From contig JAEOTJ010000346.1 in assembly GCA_016839905.1 (NCBI GenBank), positions 1 to 29,916 of the forward strand: 29,916 nucleotides of DNA. Reading direction: 5' to 3'. Origin of the DNA: Promethearchaeota archaeon. GTDB taxonomy: Archaea > Asgardarchaeota > Lokiarchaeia > Sigynarchaeales > SOKP01. The position numbers and the translations under genes are program-made. Every line of letters begins with the position of its first letter. Position 1 is the stretch's first letter. Of the stretch, positions 1 to 6,708 are shown piece after piece. The notes under the pieces were generated by a model that saw only the letters and a program-made list of their open reading frames with translations, searched no databases and was not told the DNA's origin.

Positions 1-1
1 A

Positions 2-280
2 ATTAAAAAAAAAGGAAAAGAAGGTTTTAGAATAGCATCATTGTTACTAAATGAAAATTATCCCTTTTTTAAATTTAAGTATGATTTACTTCAGATATCA
101 GATTTAGATGGTGTATTAAGAATTCTACATAGGTACGGAAATATTAGTTCAATTGGTGGGAGAGATTCAACGATTATTTACTCTATGACTCGTCATAAAG
201 TTAAAGACATTATAACAAATGATAAAGGGTTTGAAAAAGTAAAATCAATTACTGTTCACAATCCATTTAACCAACTTTAA
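2..280 (+). CDS. PIN-domain protein, C-terminal part (5' end outside window)
   Basis: This is an open frame from the window edge to the TAA at 278-280, about 92 codons. The frame is open upstream of the TTG at 41, so the gene very likely begins outside the window. The C-terminal part reads IGGRDSTIIYSM, then KVKDIITNDKGF, then a short strand before the stop. This is the usual end of PIN/VapC-type nucleases, where the Asp in GRDS and the Asp in TND are late members of the acidic metal-binding cluster. PIN proteins cleave single-stranded RNA, often tRNA or rRNA, and many are toxins paired with an antitoxin. No antitoxin gene lies downstream, and the upstream side is not visible. The family call is fairly good; the toxin role is inference. 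Confidence 0.6.
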   Translation: MKKKGKEGFRIASLLLNENYPFFKFKYDLLQISDLDGVLRILHRYGNISSIGGRDSTIIYSMTRHKVKDIITNDKGFEKVKSITVHNPFNQL

Positions 281-496
281 GAATAGAGATTTTAAAAGGT
301 ATTATGAAGTTCGGTGTAATTTGAATTAATTTATGACAATTTCTTTTTGAGAGATAAAGTTATTTTTTAGGAGAGTATCAATTTGTTTTAAGAGTTCTCT
401 CTATTTCTTTGAATGAGCAAGTTAAAGGTAATTTTTGTATTTTTTCAAAATTTTTTAAAAACAACCTTAAAAATATTAAAATTGGCGGTATGGAAC

Positions 497-505
497 TATA
501 TAAAT
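497..505 (+). promoter_or_regulatory. Putative TATA box of the adenylate kinase unit
   Basis: TATATAAAT lies 50 bases before the adk ATG in the 274-base gap after the PIN gene. At the usual archaeal spacing of about 25 bases, transcription would start near 525-530 and leave a leader of about 25-30 bases. Nothing else was seen in the gap. The local sequence is very AT-rich, so chance matches are possible. Confidence 0.4.
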
Positions 506-554
506 TATAATCATTATTAGTCAAATTTTTTAGATATAAATTTTTATTCCAAAT

Positions 555-1232
555 ATGACTGATAAAAAACACTATATAATTTTCGGACCACCAGGATCTG
601 GTAAATGAGTCAAACATCTTGATTCATCTAGAAAAGGAACATTATCCTCCCAAATCCGTAAAGTATTACCCGAGATTATTCATGTAAGCACAGGTGATCT
701 TTTTAGAGAAAATTTGAAAAAAGAAACGTCCTTAGGTTTGAAAGCTAAAGGTTATATGGATAAAGGAGAATTGGTCCCGGATGATGTTGTTATTGATATG
801 GTTCGAGATAGATTAAACAAGGATGATGTTAAAACAAATGGATTTATTTTGGATGGTTTTCCAAGGACGGTGGAACAAAGCACGGCTCTTTCTGAGATTA
901 CACGAGTAGATTTATTTTTATTATTAGATGCCCCGAGAGACTTAATAAAAAAAAGAATCCTCGGAAGATATGGTTGTGATGAATGTGGTGCAATCTTTAA
1001 TAAATATACATTACCTCCAAAGAAAGAAGGGGTTTGTGATAAATGTGGTGCTTCTATAGAATTTAAACAAAGAAGTGATGATACTGAAGAGGCATTAGAA
1101 AAAAGGTTAGATGTATATCAAAAAAATGCAAAACCAATAATTGACTTTTATAAGAATATAATGAAGAAAGTTGATGCAGAAAATACTTTAAAATTAACTA
1201 TCGAAGAAATAAAAAAAATAGTAGAATTGTAA
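555..1232 (+). CDS. adk: Adenylate kinase, zinc-LID long form, interrupted by a 30-nt probable BHB intron
   Basis: This enzyme interconverts ATP + AMP and 2 ADP in the cytoplasm. The first 17 codons from the ATG at 555 encode MTDKKHYIIFGPPGSGK, a perfect Adk start ending at the P-loop lysine, and are followed at once by TGA (606-608). After 30 extra bases the frame resumes as GTLSSQIRKV and continues through HVSTGDLFRE, the AMP-site GFPRT, and a LID with two CxxC pairs (CDEC and CDKC) that should bind zinc. Joining 555-603 to 634-1232 gives 648 nt, or 215 residues, the normal long-form length. An internal start at 714 would lack the P-loop and could not be active. aroD follows after 37 bases. 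The intact 3' frame argues against a decayed pseudogene. Splicing of the insertion is inference from its fold (see 604-633). Confidence 0.88.
604..633 (+). other. Probable archaeal bulge-helix-bulge intron in adk (30 nt)
   Basis: The inner helix pairs 605-613 with 619-627: nine pairs, one of them G-U, around a five-base loop (614-618). The central helix pairs CTGG (598-601, exon) with CTAG (628-631, intron): four pairs, one of them G-U. Two 3-nt bulges remain, TAA (602-604) and AAA (632-634). Cutting each bulge between its second and third base, as the archaeal tRNA splicing endonuclease does, removes 604-633 exactly. The joined codons GGT AAA GGA ACA restore the G-K-G-T of the Adk P-loop. 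Because of flanking A residues, the insertion alone could equally be placed one or two bases away; the fold selects this position. The outer helix is weak: a single T-A pair next to the bulge, with AGGAT (593-597) able to pair only with a more distant ATCCT (644-648). This would be a relaxed BHB. Confidence 0.72.
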
Positions 1233-1269
1233 TTATTATACCTTAAAATATCCTTTTTTAAGATAAAAT

Positions 1270-2022
1270 ATGAATTTTAAAATTTGTATAGCACTTCAAA
1301 TTAAATCAGGAAATCTAAATGAGAATGAGGCATTAATTAAAAAGGCTAAAAATGCTAAGCCTGATCTAATTGAATTTAGGTTTGATTACATTGATGATGG
1401 TAAAGAAATTACTGAAAATTTCGCTAAAAACTTAAAAGACCTGATTGAACCTGAAATTCCCGTGATATTTACATTTAGAGATCCAAATGAGGGGGGTCAA
1501 ATGAAAATTGAGAAAATTGAACATCTTGAGATCTTAAAAGCATTAATTCAAGCCCGCCCTACTTATTTGGATATTGAAATGAATACAAATAAAGAAATAT
1601 TAAAAGATATTCTCTTTTTATCAGAAAAAAACGGAACAACCTTAATTTTTTCTTATCATGATTTTGAAAAAACACTTTCGTATGAAGAAGGATTAAGGGT
1701 TGTTGAGGATTTTAAGGATAGATTAATGAACGCTTTTTCAGTAGATTTATCATCTTTAAAAAAATACATATATAAGGTAATATTTACTGCTCAAGCCTTT
1801 GAAGATAATTTTATCCCCATTCAATTATGTAGGACCTTCAAGGAAAAGGGAGAAAAACTAGTGTGTTTTTGTATGGGTGCCCAAGGGATTTTTTCAAGAG
1901 TTCTCTGCGTAAAATCAGGTTCTCTTTTTACTTTTAGTTCTATTGAGGATAAAACAGCGCCAGGACAAATTCATATTGATAAAATTAGAGATATTCACCA
2001 ATTATTATTTAATGAAAATTAA
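1270..2022 (+). CDS. aroD: 3-dehydroquinate dehydratase, type I
   Basis: This enzyme catalyses the third shikimate-pathway step, 3-dehydroquinate to 3-dehydroshikimate, through a Schiff base. The 250 residues match the usual type I length. Motifs in order are EFRFD near residue 36, FTFRDP near 68, SYHDFE with the catalytic His at about 130, and YKVIF with the Schiff-base Lys at about 169, close to Lys170 of the E. coli enzyme. MGAQGIFSR and the C-terminal APGQI substrate loop follow. Gene context supports the call: aroK and aroE lie within 6 kb, though in other transcription units. The gene starts 37 bases after adk with no obvious promoter of its own, so co-transcription with adk is likely. 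The ATG is preceded by an AT-rich stretch without a Shine-Dalgarno site. Confidence 0.93.
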   Translation: MNFKICIALQIKSGNLNENEALIKKAKNAKPDLIEFRFDYIDDGKEITENFAKNLKDLIEPEIPVIFTFRDPNEGGQMKIEKIEHLEILKALIQARPTYLDIEMNTNKEILKDILFLSEKNGTTLIFSYHDFEKTLSYEEGLRVVEDFKDRLMNAFSVDLSSLKKYIYKVIFTAQAFEDNFIPIQLCRTFKEKGEKLVCFCMGAQGIFSRVLCVKSGSLFTFSSIEDKTAPGQIHIDKIRDIHQLLFNEN

Positions 2023-2059
2023 TCAAACCTAAATTTAATTAATTATATATATACTAAAT

Positions 2060-3268
2060 ATGGTCGTTTATTTCGGTTTTCTATTTCACATCTATCAGCC
2101 ACCCGTACAAATTCCTTCAGTTGTTAAACAAATCGTTAATGAGTCTTATCGACCAATTATTGATGTCTTGCGTAATCATCCTGAAGCAAAAATCACACTT
2201 AATATAAATGCGACATTGACGGAACAGTTAAATGACTATGGATATACTGATATAATCGAAGGTATCACGACGCTTGCCTCGAGAGGACAAATTGAATTTA
2301 CTGGATCTGGGAAATTCCATCCATTATTGCCCCTCATTCCAGCTCCTGAAATCAAGCGCCAAATAGAATTGAATAATGAGACGAATAAGCAGTTTTTTGG
2401 AGAAATATATAATCCAAAGGGATTTTTTCCTCCTGAAATGGCAATTAACGAGGAAGTCCTTTCAGTCATACATGAAATGGGCTTTGAATGGATAATCATG
2501 AGTGGAATTGCAAATACCTTGCCAGAGTTTCCAACTACGTTTATCTCTCAACATCCAAATAATTTAAAATTAATTTTCAGAGACGATTACATCTCGATTG
2601 ATTGTGCATTTGATAAGATCAATAATATCGATGCGTTTATTAGTAGAATATATTATAGACATACTTCTGAAGATTACTTTGTCCAAATCGCAATGGACGG
2701 CGAGACTTTCGGACATCACGTTAAACACGCTATTAACAACTTTTTAATACCACTCTTTGGTGCTTTACCTCATCGAAATGATGTTCGGATGTGTACAATT
2801 TCAGAAATTATTGAAAAATTTCCTATAGGCTTTACTCAAGTACCCCGCGATTCTAGTTGGTCTACAATGCCTTATGATCTTGCCCATGATGTTCCTTTTC
2901 CTTTATGGTTTGACCCAAAAAATGGAATTCACATCGAACAACACAGATTTTTCATGTATGCGTTAACACTCATTCATCTTGCTAACAAATATAGAGAAAG
3001 CATGGATGATGAGAGAAAAAGAATTTTTGACAATGCCCGAAACCTGCTTGATAGGGGAATACACTCATGCCAACAATGGTGGGCCTCAAAAAGACCTTGG
3101 TATTCTCCAGATATGATCCTTAGAGGTTTAAATGAAGTTTTAATGGCCAGTGTAAATGCAAAACGTAGCTTACCGGAAAATATTCCGGTTCCTGATATTA
3201 AGGTGGCAATGGATCTAATAATGGAGGATATGTTAAAAGCACAAAATAAGATAATCTTATCTTTATAA
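2060..3268 (+). CDS. Glycoside hydrolase family 57 protein
   Basis: GH57 enzymes are retaining amylases, branching enzymes and 4-alpha-glucanotransferases of archaea and thermophiles. The conserved motifs are visible: FHIYQPP at residues 9-15 (motif 1), GQIEFTGSGKFHPLLP near 76-91 (motif 2), GFFPPEM with the putative nucleophile Glu126 (motif 3), and MDGETFGHH with the putative acid/base Asp213 (motif 4). At 402 residues it is the short form, close to a catalytic domain with a helical tail. No signal peptide is seen, so the substrate is probably intracellular, for example a glucan store. Within GH57 the exact specificity cannot be read from the sequence. The gene follows aroD by 37 bases and probably ends the adk unit; a weak six-base T-tract lies at 3294-3299. 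Confidence 0.88.
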   Translation: MVVYFGFLFHIYQPPVQIPSVVKQIVNESYRPIIDVLRNHPEAKITLNINATLTEQLNDYGYTDIIEGITTLASRGQIEFTGSGKFHPLLPLIPAPEIKRQIELNNETNKQFFGEIYNPKGFFPPEMAINEEVLSVIHEMGFEWIIMSGIANTLPEFPTTFISQHPNNLKLIFRDDYISIDCAFDKINNIDAFISRIYYRHTSEDYFVQIAMDGETFGHHVKHAINNFLIPLFGALPHRNDVRMCTISEIIEKFPIGFTQVPRDSSWSTMPYDLAHDVPFPLWFDPKNGIHIEQHRFFMYALTLIHLANKYRESMDDERKRIFDNARNLLDRGIHSCQQWWASKRPWYSPDMILRGLNEVLMASVNAKRSLPENIPVPDIKVAMDLIMEDMLKAQNKIILSL

Positions 3269-3412
3269 GAGGAAAAAAATTATCAAAATTGTCTTTTTTA
3301 TATTTTAGTATTTCGGATTTTTCTAAAAATGGATCTTCTTGATTAAGGGCATAAAAAATAAAAATAAAGTAAAAATAATTGTAAAATATTAATATTTAAG
3401 ATTGTAATTTAT

Positions 3413-3583
3413 TTATTCTTTAGGGAATGTATGACCGCATTGACCACATTTTATTAATTTTGCGTAAACTGGTGTACCTTGCATACTATAATATAAAACA
3501 TTATTCTTATCTGCAATTTCATGTAATTTACGATTATTATCATTTTCACATTCAGGACATTTAATCCGCTTATACTCTGACAT
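3413..3583 (-). CDS. Small zinc-ribbon protein (56 aa)
   Basis: The ATG at 3583 (minus strand) opens 56 codons ending at TAA 3413-3415. The product has two CxxC pairs 33 residues apart, CPEC near the start and CGQCG near the end, forming a single zinc ribbon with little else. Between them lies DKNNVLYYSMQGTPVYAK. A similar central motif occurs between the CxxC pairs of the product at 9792-10307, so the two share a module. Function is unknown; small ribbons like this often bind nucleic acid or proteins. The gene lies between two longer genes and its start is 105 bases downstream of the aroK stop. No function should be assigned from this alone. Confidence 0.7.
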   Translation of the reverse strand: MSEYKRIKCPECENDNNRKLHEIADKNNVLYYSMQGTPVYAKLIKCGQCGHTFPKE

Positions 3584-3688
3584 GCTCTTTTACCTTGAGT
3601 TATTTTAAAATATTAAATTACTATAAAATATAATCCTAATTATTTAATTTAAGTATTTGTTAAACTAAAGCCTATTATATTACTTGAT

Positions 3689-4228
3689 TTATTCGATTTT
3701 ATAACTTAAATTGACTTTTTCTAGAATTTCATTAGCAATACTATCAATCGTTTTTCCAGTTGTGTTAATAATGATCTCTGCTGCAGCATTATAGAAAGGC
3801 TCTCTAAATTTTAACACTCCTTCTATTTCTGCTTTAGGATCTTCTTTATCTATTACAGGTCTGGTTTCTTTACCATCTTTCATCGCTCTATTATAGATTT
3901 CTCCAGCAGTCGCTTTTAATAAGATGATATGGCAATTTTGTTTTAAATAATCAATATTAATTTTATTCAGGACAACTCCGCCTCCACATGAGATAATTAC
4001 TTTATTATATTTAGAAACCTTTTTACAAGCAGCAATTTCATATTCTCTAAATCTGATTTCTCCATCTTCAGTAAAGATTTCAGGAATGGATTTACAAGCA
4101 TCATCAATAATTATTTGATCAGTTTCTATAAATCTAAAATCATTACCAAGTTTATCTGCTAATTTCACCCCTACTGTAGTTTTCCCAGTAGCCATAAATC
4201 CAATAAGGGCAATAGAGTTTTTAGTCAT
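3689..4228 (-). CDS. aroK: Shikimate kinase, bacterial-type P-loop (AroK) family
   Basis: This enzyme phosphorylates shikimate to shikimate 3-phosphate using ATP. The 179-residue protein has Walker A GFMATGKTTVG with Lys16, the substrate-binding Asp in IETDQ at position 37, IPEIFTEDGEIRFREYE (the shikimate-site FRE motif), and the glycine-rich SCGGGVVL. Near the C-terminus, ETRP carries the lid Arg and KFREPFY is the typical helix after it. Most archaea use an unrelated GHMP-superfamily shikimate kinase, so this bacterial NMP-kinase-like form suggests acquisition by transfer. The reading frame is intact, and the codon use looks like that of neighbouring genes. The gene is transcribed opposite to aroD and aroE, with its own upstream gap at 4229-4297. 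Confidence 0.9.
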   Translation of the reverse strand: MTKNSIALIGFMATGKTTVGVKLADKLGNDFRFIETDQIIIDDACKSIPEIFTEDGEIRFREYEIAACKKVSKYNKVIISCGGGVVLNKINIDYLKQNCHIILLKATAGEIYNRAMKDGKETRPVIDKEDPKAEIEGVLKFREPFYNAAAEIIINTTGKTIDSIANEILEKVNLSYKIE

Positions 4229-4297
4229 AATTCACCATAATTAAAAGTTTTGTTCTAATATAATATTATTAATCTTAAAGAGTTACTCTAAATATCA

Positions 4298-4358
4298 TCA
4301 ATCTTCAGGAATATCTAATCTTTTCAAGCTTTTTTTAGCCCATTTTGAATGATATGCT
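4298..4358 (-). other. Frameshifted C-terminal tail of the methyltransferase gene
   Basis: The methyltransferase stops at 4359, just after an A6 run (T6 at 4363-4368 on the plus strand). Removing one A from that run lets the frame continue for 23 more codons, encoding EAYHSKWAKKSLKRLDIPED, to TGA at 4298-4300. The hydrophilic, lysine-rich composition looks like genuine coding sequence. Either the assembly has one base too many in a homopolymer or the gene has a late natural frameshift. Confidence 0.5.
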
Positions 4359-4961
4359 TCAGTTTTTTCCTTCAAGAATTACTAAATAATCTAGTCCAAT
4401 TTCAGTGATAGATTTTGGTTTTAAGTTTAAGAAAAAATTAAATGTCTCATTTCTTCCATCAAACCAATTAACTCTATCCTCAAAATCATTTATTCCATCA
4501 TTGTCCCCTAATATTGTATCAAAGAGCCTATAAAGGAACCCTCCCAATCTTAAACCCCCACCTATTAAGTTGTATTTCGGCTCTAAAATTATGACATACT
4601 TTGCTTTTTTCCTCGCATTCACTAGTAATTCTTCGTGCCTTGGAGTTATATGATGTAATAAATCAGCAATGATAATTACGTCAGAATCGGGATAGGAGTT
4701 AAAATCTAATACATTTTTACATTTAACATTCAAATCATTCTTATGCTTCAAAAAATCTTCATTAAGATCCCAGCCCTCATATATACATGACTTATCCAAG
4801 AACTTGCTTAATAACCCCGTACCGCATCCAAGATCTAGAACATTTTTATTCTTTCCGATTATTCGAGCAATTTCTTTATACTTGTATAAAAAATATTTTC
4901 CATGCATTAATCTCATAAAAAAATTATAAAGCTTTGGTGATCTATACATTAAAGACTTCAT
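4359..4961 (-). CDS. Class I SAM-dependent methyltransferase (probably frameshifted near the 3' end)
   Basis: The 200-residue product has motif I VLDLGCGTGLLSKF at about residues 40-53, an acidic residue after the second strand (EGWDLNED), and a motif IV-like stretch VIIIADLLHHI that resembles small-molecule methyltransferases of the UbiE/Methyltransf_11 type. A short basic helix-rich segment precedes the Rossmann core. Motif IV is followed by ILEPKYNLIGGGLRLGGF, a segment often seen in lipid or quinone methyltransferases. The substrate cannot be named. The last codons run into a premature stop, and an alternative frame extends the protein by about 24 residues (see 4298-4358). The neighbours aroK and the Asp-rich membrane protein give no pathway hint. 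Confidence 0.75.
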   Translation of the reverse strand: MKSLMYRSPKLYNFFMRLMHGKYFLYKYKEIARIIGKNKNVLDLGCGTGLLSKFLDKSCIYEGWDLNEDFLKHKNDLNVKCKNVLDFNSYPDSDVIIIADLLHHITPRHEELLVNARKKAKYVIILEPKYNLIGGGLRLGGFLYRLFDTILGDNDGINDFEDRVNWFDGRNETFNFFLNLKPKSITEIGLDYLVILEGKN

Positions 4962-5419
4962 TATTTACCTTTATATTGTTTTTTTATAGAAGTTAGAATT
5001 ATTCTAAAAAAAAAATAAACCACCTAACTGATCCATATTTCCTATATTTAATGATTAAATGTTATATTTTTTGTATTAACTATTTAAACAATCTCTTAAA
5101 TTTTAAATTTAACAATCTAATTAAAATTTAAAATTATATATTCAAATGAATTATTGCTCCACTACGCGTACCCTCGATCCTAAAATGAATATATAAAAAA
5201 CATATATATAAAAAACACTTTTACTATTTCATGTTTTATTTAAAGTGTATTAATTGCTACGCTCTTGATGATAATCGTACAAATTAAACATCTCACATAA
5301 GGAAGATTAGGAATCTATCGAAAAGAAAAATAATTTACAAATAACTTAACATTTTATCTTAATTCTATGAAAAAAAAAAAAAAAAAAGTTATATTTAAAT
5401 CTCAAATTTTATAAAAGCA
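4962..5419. other. Gene-free AT-rich gap with a short GC-rich islet
   Basis: No convincing coding frame is seen in 458 bases. A short GC-richer islet lies at about 5156-5181 (CTCCACTACGCGTACCC and flanks) in otherwise AT-rich DNA. It does not form a tRNA-like fold by eye. An 18-base A run at 5370-5387 is listed separately as a terminator. The gap must also contain the promoter of the minus-strand methyltransferase gene just above 4961. Confidence 0.5.
5370..5387 (-). terminator. 18-base T-tract terminator (minus strand)
   Basis: An uninterrupted run of 18 A on the plus strand is an 18-base T run on the minus strand. It begins 32 bases after the stop of the Asp-rich membrane protein gene. Archaeal RNA polymerase terminates at oligo-T tracts without needing a hairpin, so length and position fit well. 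Confidence 0.65.
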
Positions 5420-6358
5420 TCATATATTCTTACCACATCTTGAACAAAATGTATCGTTAAGTGAAATCATATTACCACATTGAGAACAAAAACGTGGTGT
5501 TATTTGGCTATTCTGAAAGTTATGTGTAGGTACTTGATGTTCAATTTGGGGTTGATTAGCACCATATTGACTCATTCCTTGTTGGGGCACTCCATATGGA
5601 ATAGCCCCATACGGTTGCATAACAACCTGTTTGGCTCCAACACCAGATTTTTGCATTTTATTATTTCTACTTAATTTATTTTTCTTCCTTTTCTTTACTA
5701 TCATAATTGGAACTCCAAGAAAACAAAATCCTACAATTCCAAAAACAACAATCATTGACAATATTACCATAGCTGACTGGTCTGAGCTAGTTGAATACCA
5801 ACTATAATCGTTTGCTCCTCCATCATCTGGACCATCATCATCATCTGGATCATCATCTGGATCATCATCATCATCTGGATCATCATCTGGATCATCATCA
5901 TCATCACCACTACTATAATAATCCAGATCTTTACTTCCATCATAAGTAAGTGTTGTTGTTTGATCGTCTGGATCGTCATTCAAAAATACAATATACCATA
6001 TATCATAATACCCTGGCCTGAAGTAACCATAAGTTTGTATATAATTACCATTTGATAACGGATAATAAGTATAAGACTCAGAAGCCTCAAACTTTGCATA
6101 TTCCGTGTCATCCATTGCCCTAACAATAATTCCAATTATAAGATTAGAGCTCGAAAAAGACCATTGTAGACGATCATCATGATCCGCATCAATATATATG
6201 GATTGATATTGGCCTTTAGCAATAACACCGGTGTACATCAATTCTAAATTAATATCTTCTTCATTCCTAGTGCCATTAGCTTCATTATTTATGATAATTA
6301 TTGACGAAATTGTTAAAAGGGGAAGAAATATGATAATTAAAAGTTTATTTGATACCAT
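5420..6358 (-). CDS. Membrane protein: extracellular domain, Asp-Pro stalk, one TM helix, cytosolic zinc ribbon
   Basis: The 312-residue product begins with a hydrophobic signal or anchor segment (LLIIIFLPLLTISSIIII). A compact beta-rich domain of about 120 residues follows (LQWSFSSSNLIIGIIVRAMDD). A spacer of Asp, Pro and Gly lies near residues 150-180. A transmembrane helix occupies about 198-221, followed by a basic stop-transfer segment (KKRKKNK). The Gln- and Pro-rich region after it resembles disordered tails. The last 23 residues contain CSQCG and CSRCG, a zinc ribbon. The topology is therefore outside domain, acidic stalk, membrane, inside zinc ribbon. The ectodomain resembles surface beta-sandwich domains but was not identified. 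The architecture could transmit an external state inward; this is inference. A long T-tract lies just downstream. Confidence 0.75.
   Translation of the reverse strand: MVSNKLLIIIFLPLLTISSIIIINNEANGTRNEEDINLELMYTGVIAKGQYQSIYIDADHDDRLQWSFSSSNLIIGIIVRAMDDTEYAKFEASESYTYYPLSNGNYIQTYGYFRPGYYDIWYIVFLNDDPDDQTTTLTYDGSKDLDYYSSGDDDDDPDDDPDDDDDPDDDPDDDDGPDDGGANDYSWYSTSSDQSAMVILSMIVVFGIVGFCFLGVPIMIVKKRKKNKLSRNNKMQKSGVGAKQVVMQPYGAIPYGVPQQGMSQYGANQPQIEHQVPTHNFQNSQITPRFCSQCGNMISLNDTFCSRCGKNI
5821..5910. repeat. Three tandem 30-bp repeats encoding the Asp-Pro stalk
   Basis: Three near-perfect 30-base units (5821-5850, 5851-5880, 5881-5910) each begin CATCATCTGG on the plus strand. On the coding strand each unit specifies ten residues made of Asp with Pro at fixed spacing. 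The copies are almost identical in DNA, so copy number is likely to vary by slippage or recombination while keeping the frame. Confidence 0.8.
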
Positions 6359-6708
6359 ATTTTTATCTGCCTACCTGCCCTAAATTTTTTTTTAAAATTT
6401 ATTATTAATAAAGATATAAGTATTTTTAATATAAATAACTTACTCATTATATTCATTTTATTCTATTTGCGCGCAACCTGATGACATAAAGGTTGCGACA
6501 ATTCTCACATCTGGTTGCGACATTTCAGCGAAACGGAGCACTGCCATAGAGATCAAACCGAAGGATTCATATTAGGATCGATTTATTGTTTCATCGTTCT
6601 AGAATTAAGTAAATATAACAAATAATGTCATTTTTTTTACTTTTTTTATTAAGTTTTTATTCTTGAAAGAGTATTAAATTTATAACTTTACTTGGATTAT
6701 AATAATAA
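6359..6708. other. Divergent intergenic region with a GC-rich structured islet
   Basis: This gap separates a minus-strand gene ending its upstream region at 6358 and a plus-strand gene starting at 6709, so it must hold both promoters. Most of it is AT-rich. From about 6470 to 6560 the base composition changes sharply and contains inverted and direct repeats (listed separately). No protein frame was seen in that part. A TATA-like TTTATAAC lies at about 6678-6685, roughly 25 bases before the start of the CBS gene, which suggests a leaderless transcript. Confidence 0.5.
6472..6522. repeat. Inverted repeat plus 10-bp direct repeat in GC-rich islet
   Basis: CGCAACCT (6472-6479) pairs perfectly with AGGTTGCG (6490-6497), an 8-bp stem around a 10-base loop. 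GGTTGCGACA occurs at 6491-6500 and again at 6513-6522, with starts 22 bases apart, about two helical turns. The arrangement could be an operator with repeated half-sites, a small structured RNA, or a mobile-element remnant. The sequence alone does not decide. Confidence 0.5.

Noticed and set aside
606..608. TGA in adk as selenocysteine
   Set aside because: A selenocysteine reading would leave ten extra residues inside the P-loop, where no adenylate kinase tolerates them. The TGA lies inside the hairpin stem itself, and intron removal explains both the stop and the extra length.
378..617. Minus-strand frame of 79 codons over the start of adk
   Set aside because: It overlaps the clear Adk N-terminus and promoter region and shows no family features; it is a shadow frame in AT-rich DNA.
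5154..5185. tRNA-like sequence in the 4962-5419 gap
   Set aside because: The minus strand gives an acceptor-like end (GTGGAGCA), but there is no TTCRA T-loop, no anticodon arm and no matching 5' strand at tRNA distance.
5821..5910. CRISPR-like array at the 30-bp repeats
   Set aside because: The units are directly adjacent without spacers and lie in frame inside a coding region.
5764..5979. Minus-strand Met/Ile-rich frame within the Asp-rich gene
   Set aside because: It is the 30-bp ATC/GAT repeat read in another frame of the same strand, giving meaningless Met-Ile-Gln repeats.
6472..6560. C/D-box small RNA around TGATGA in the GC-rich islet
   Set aside because: A C-box-like TGATGA occurs at 6479-6484, but no CTGA D box follows at a suitable distance on that strand, and the reverse strand does not fit either.
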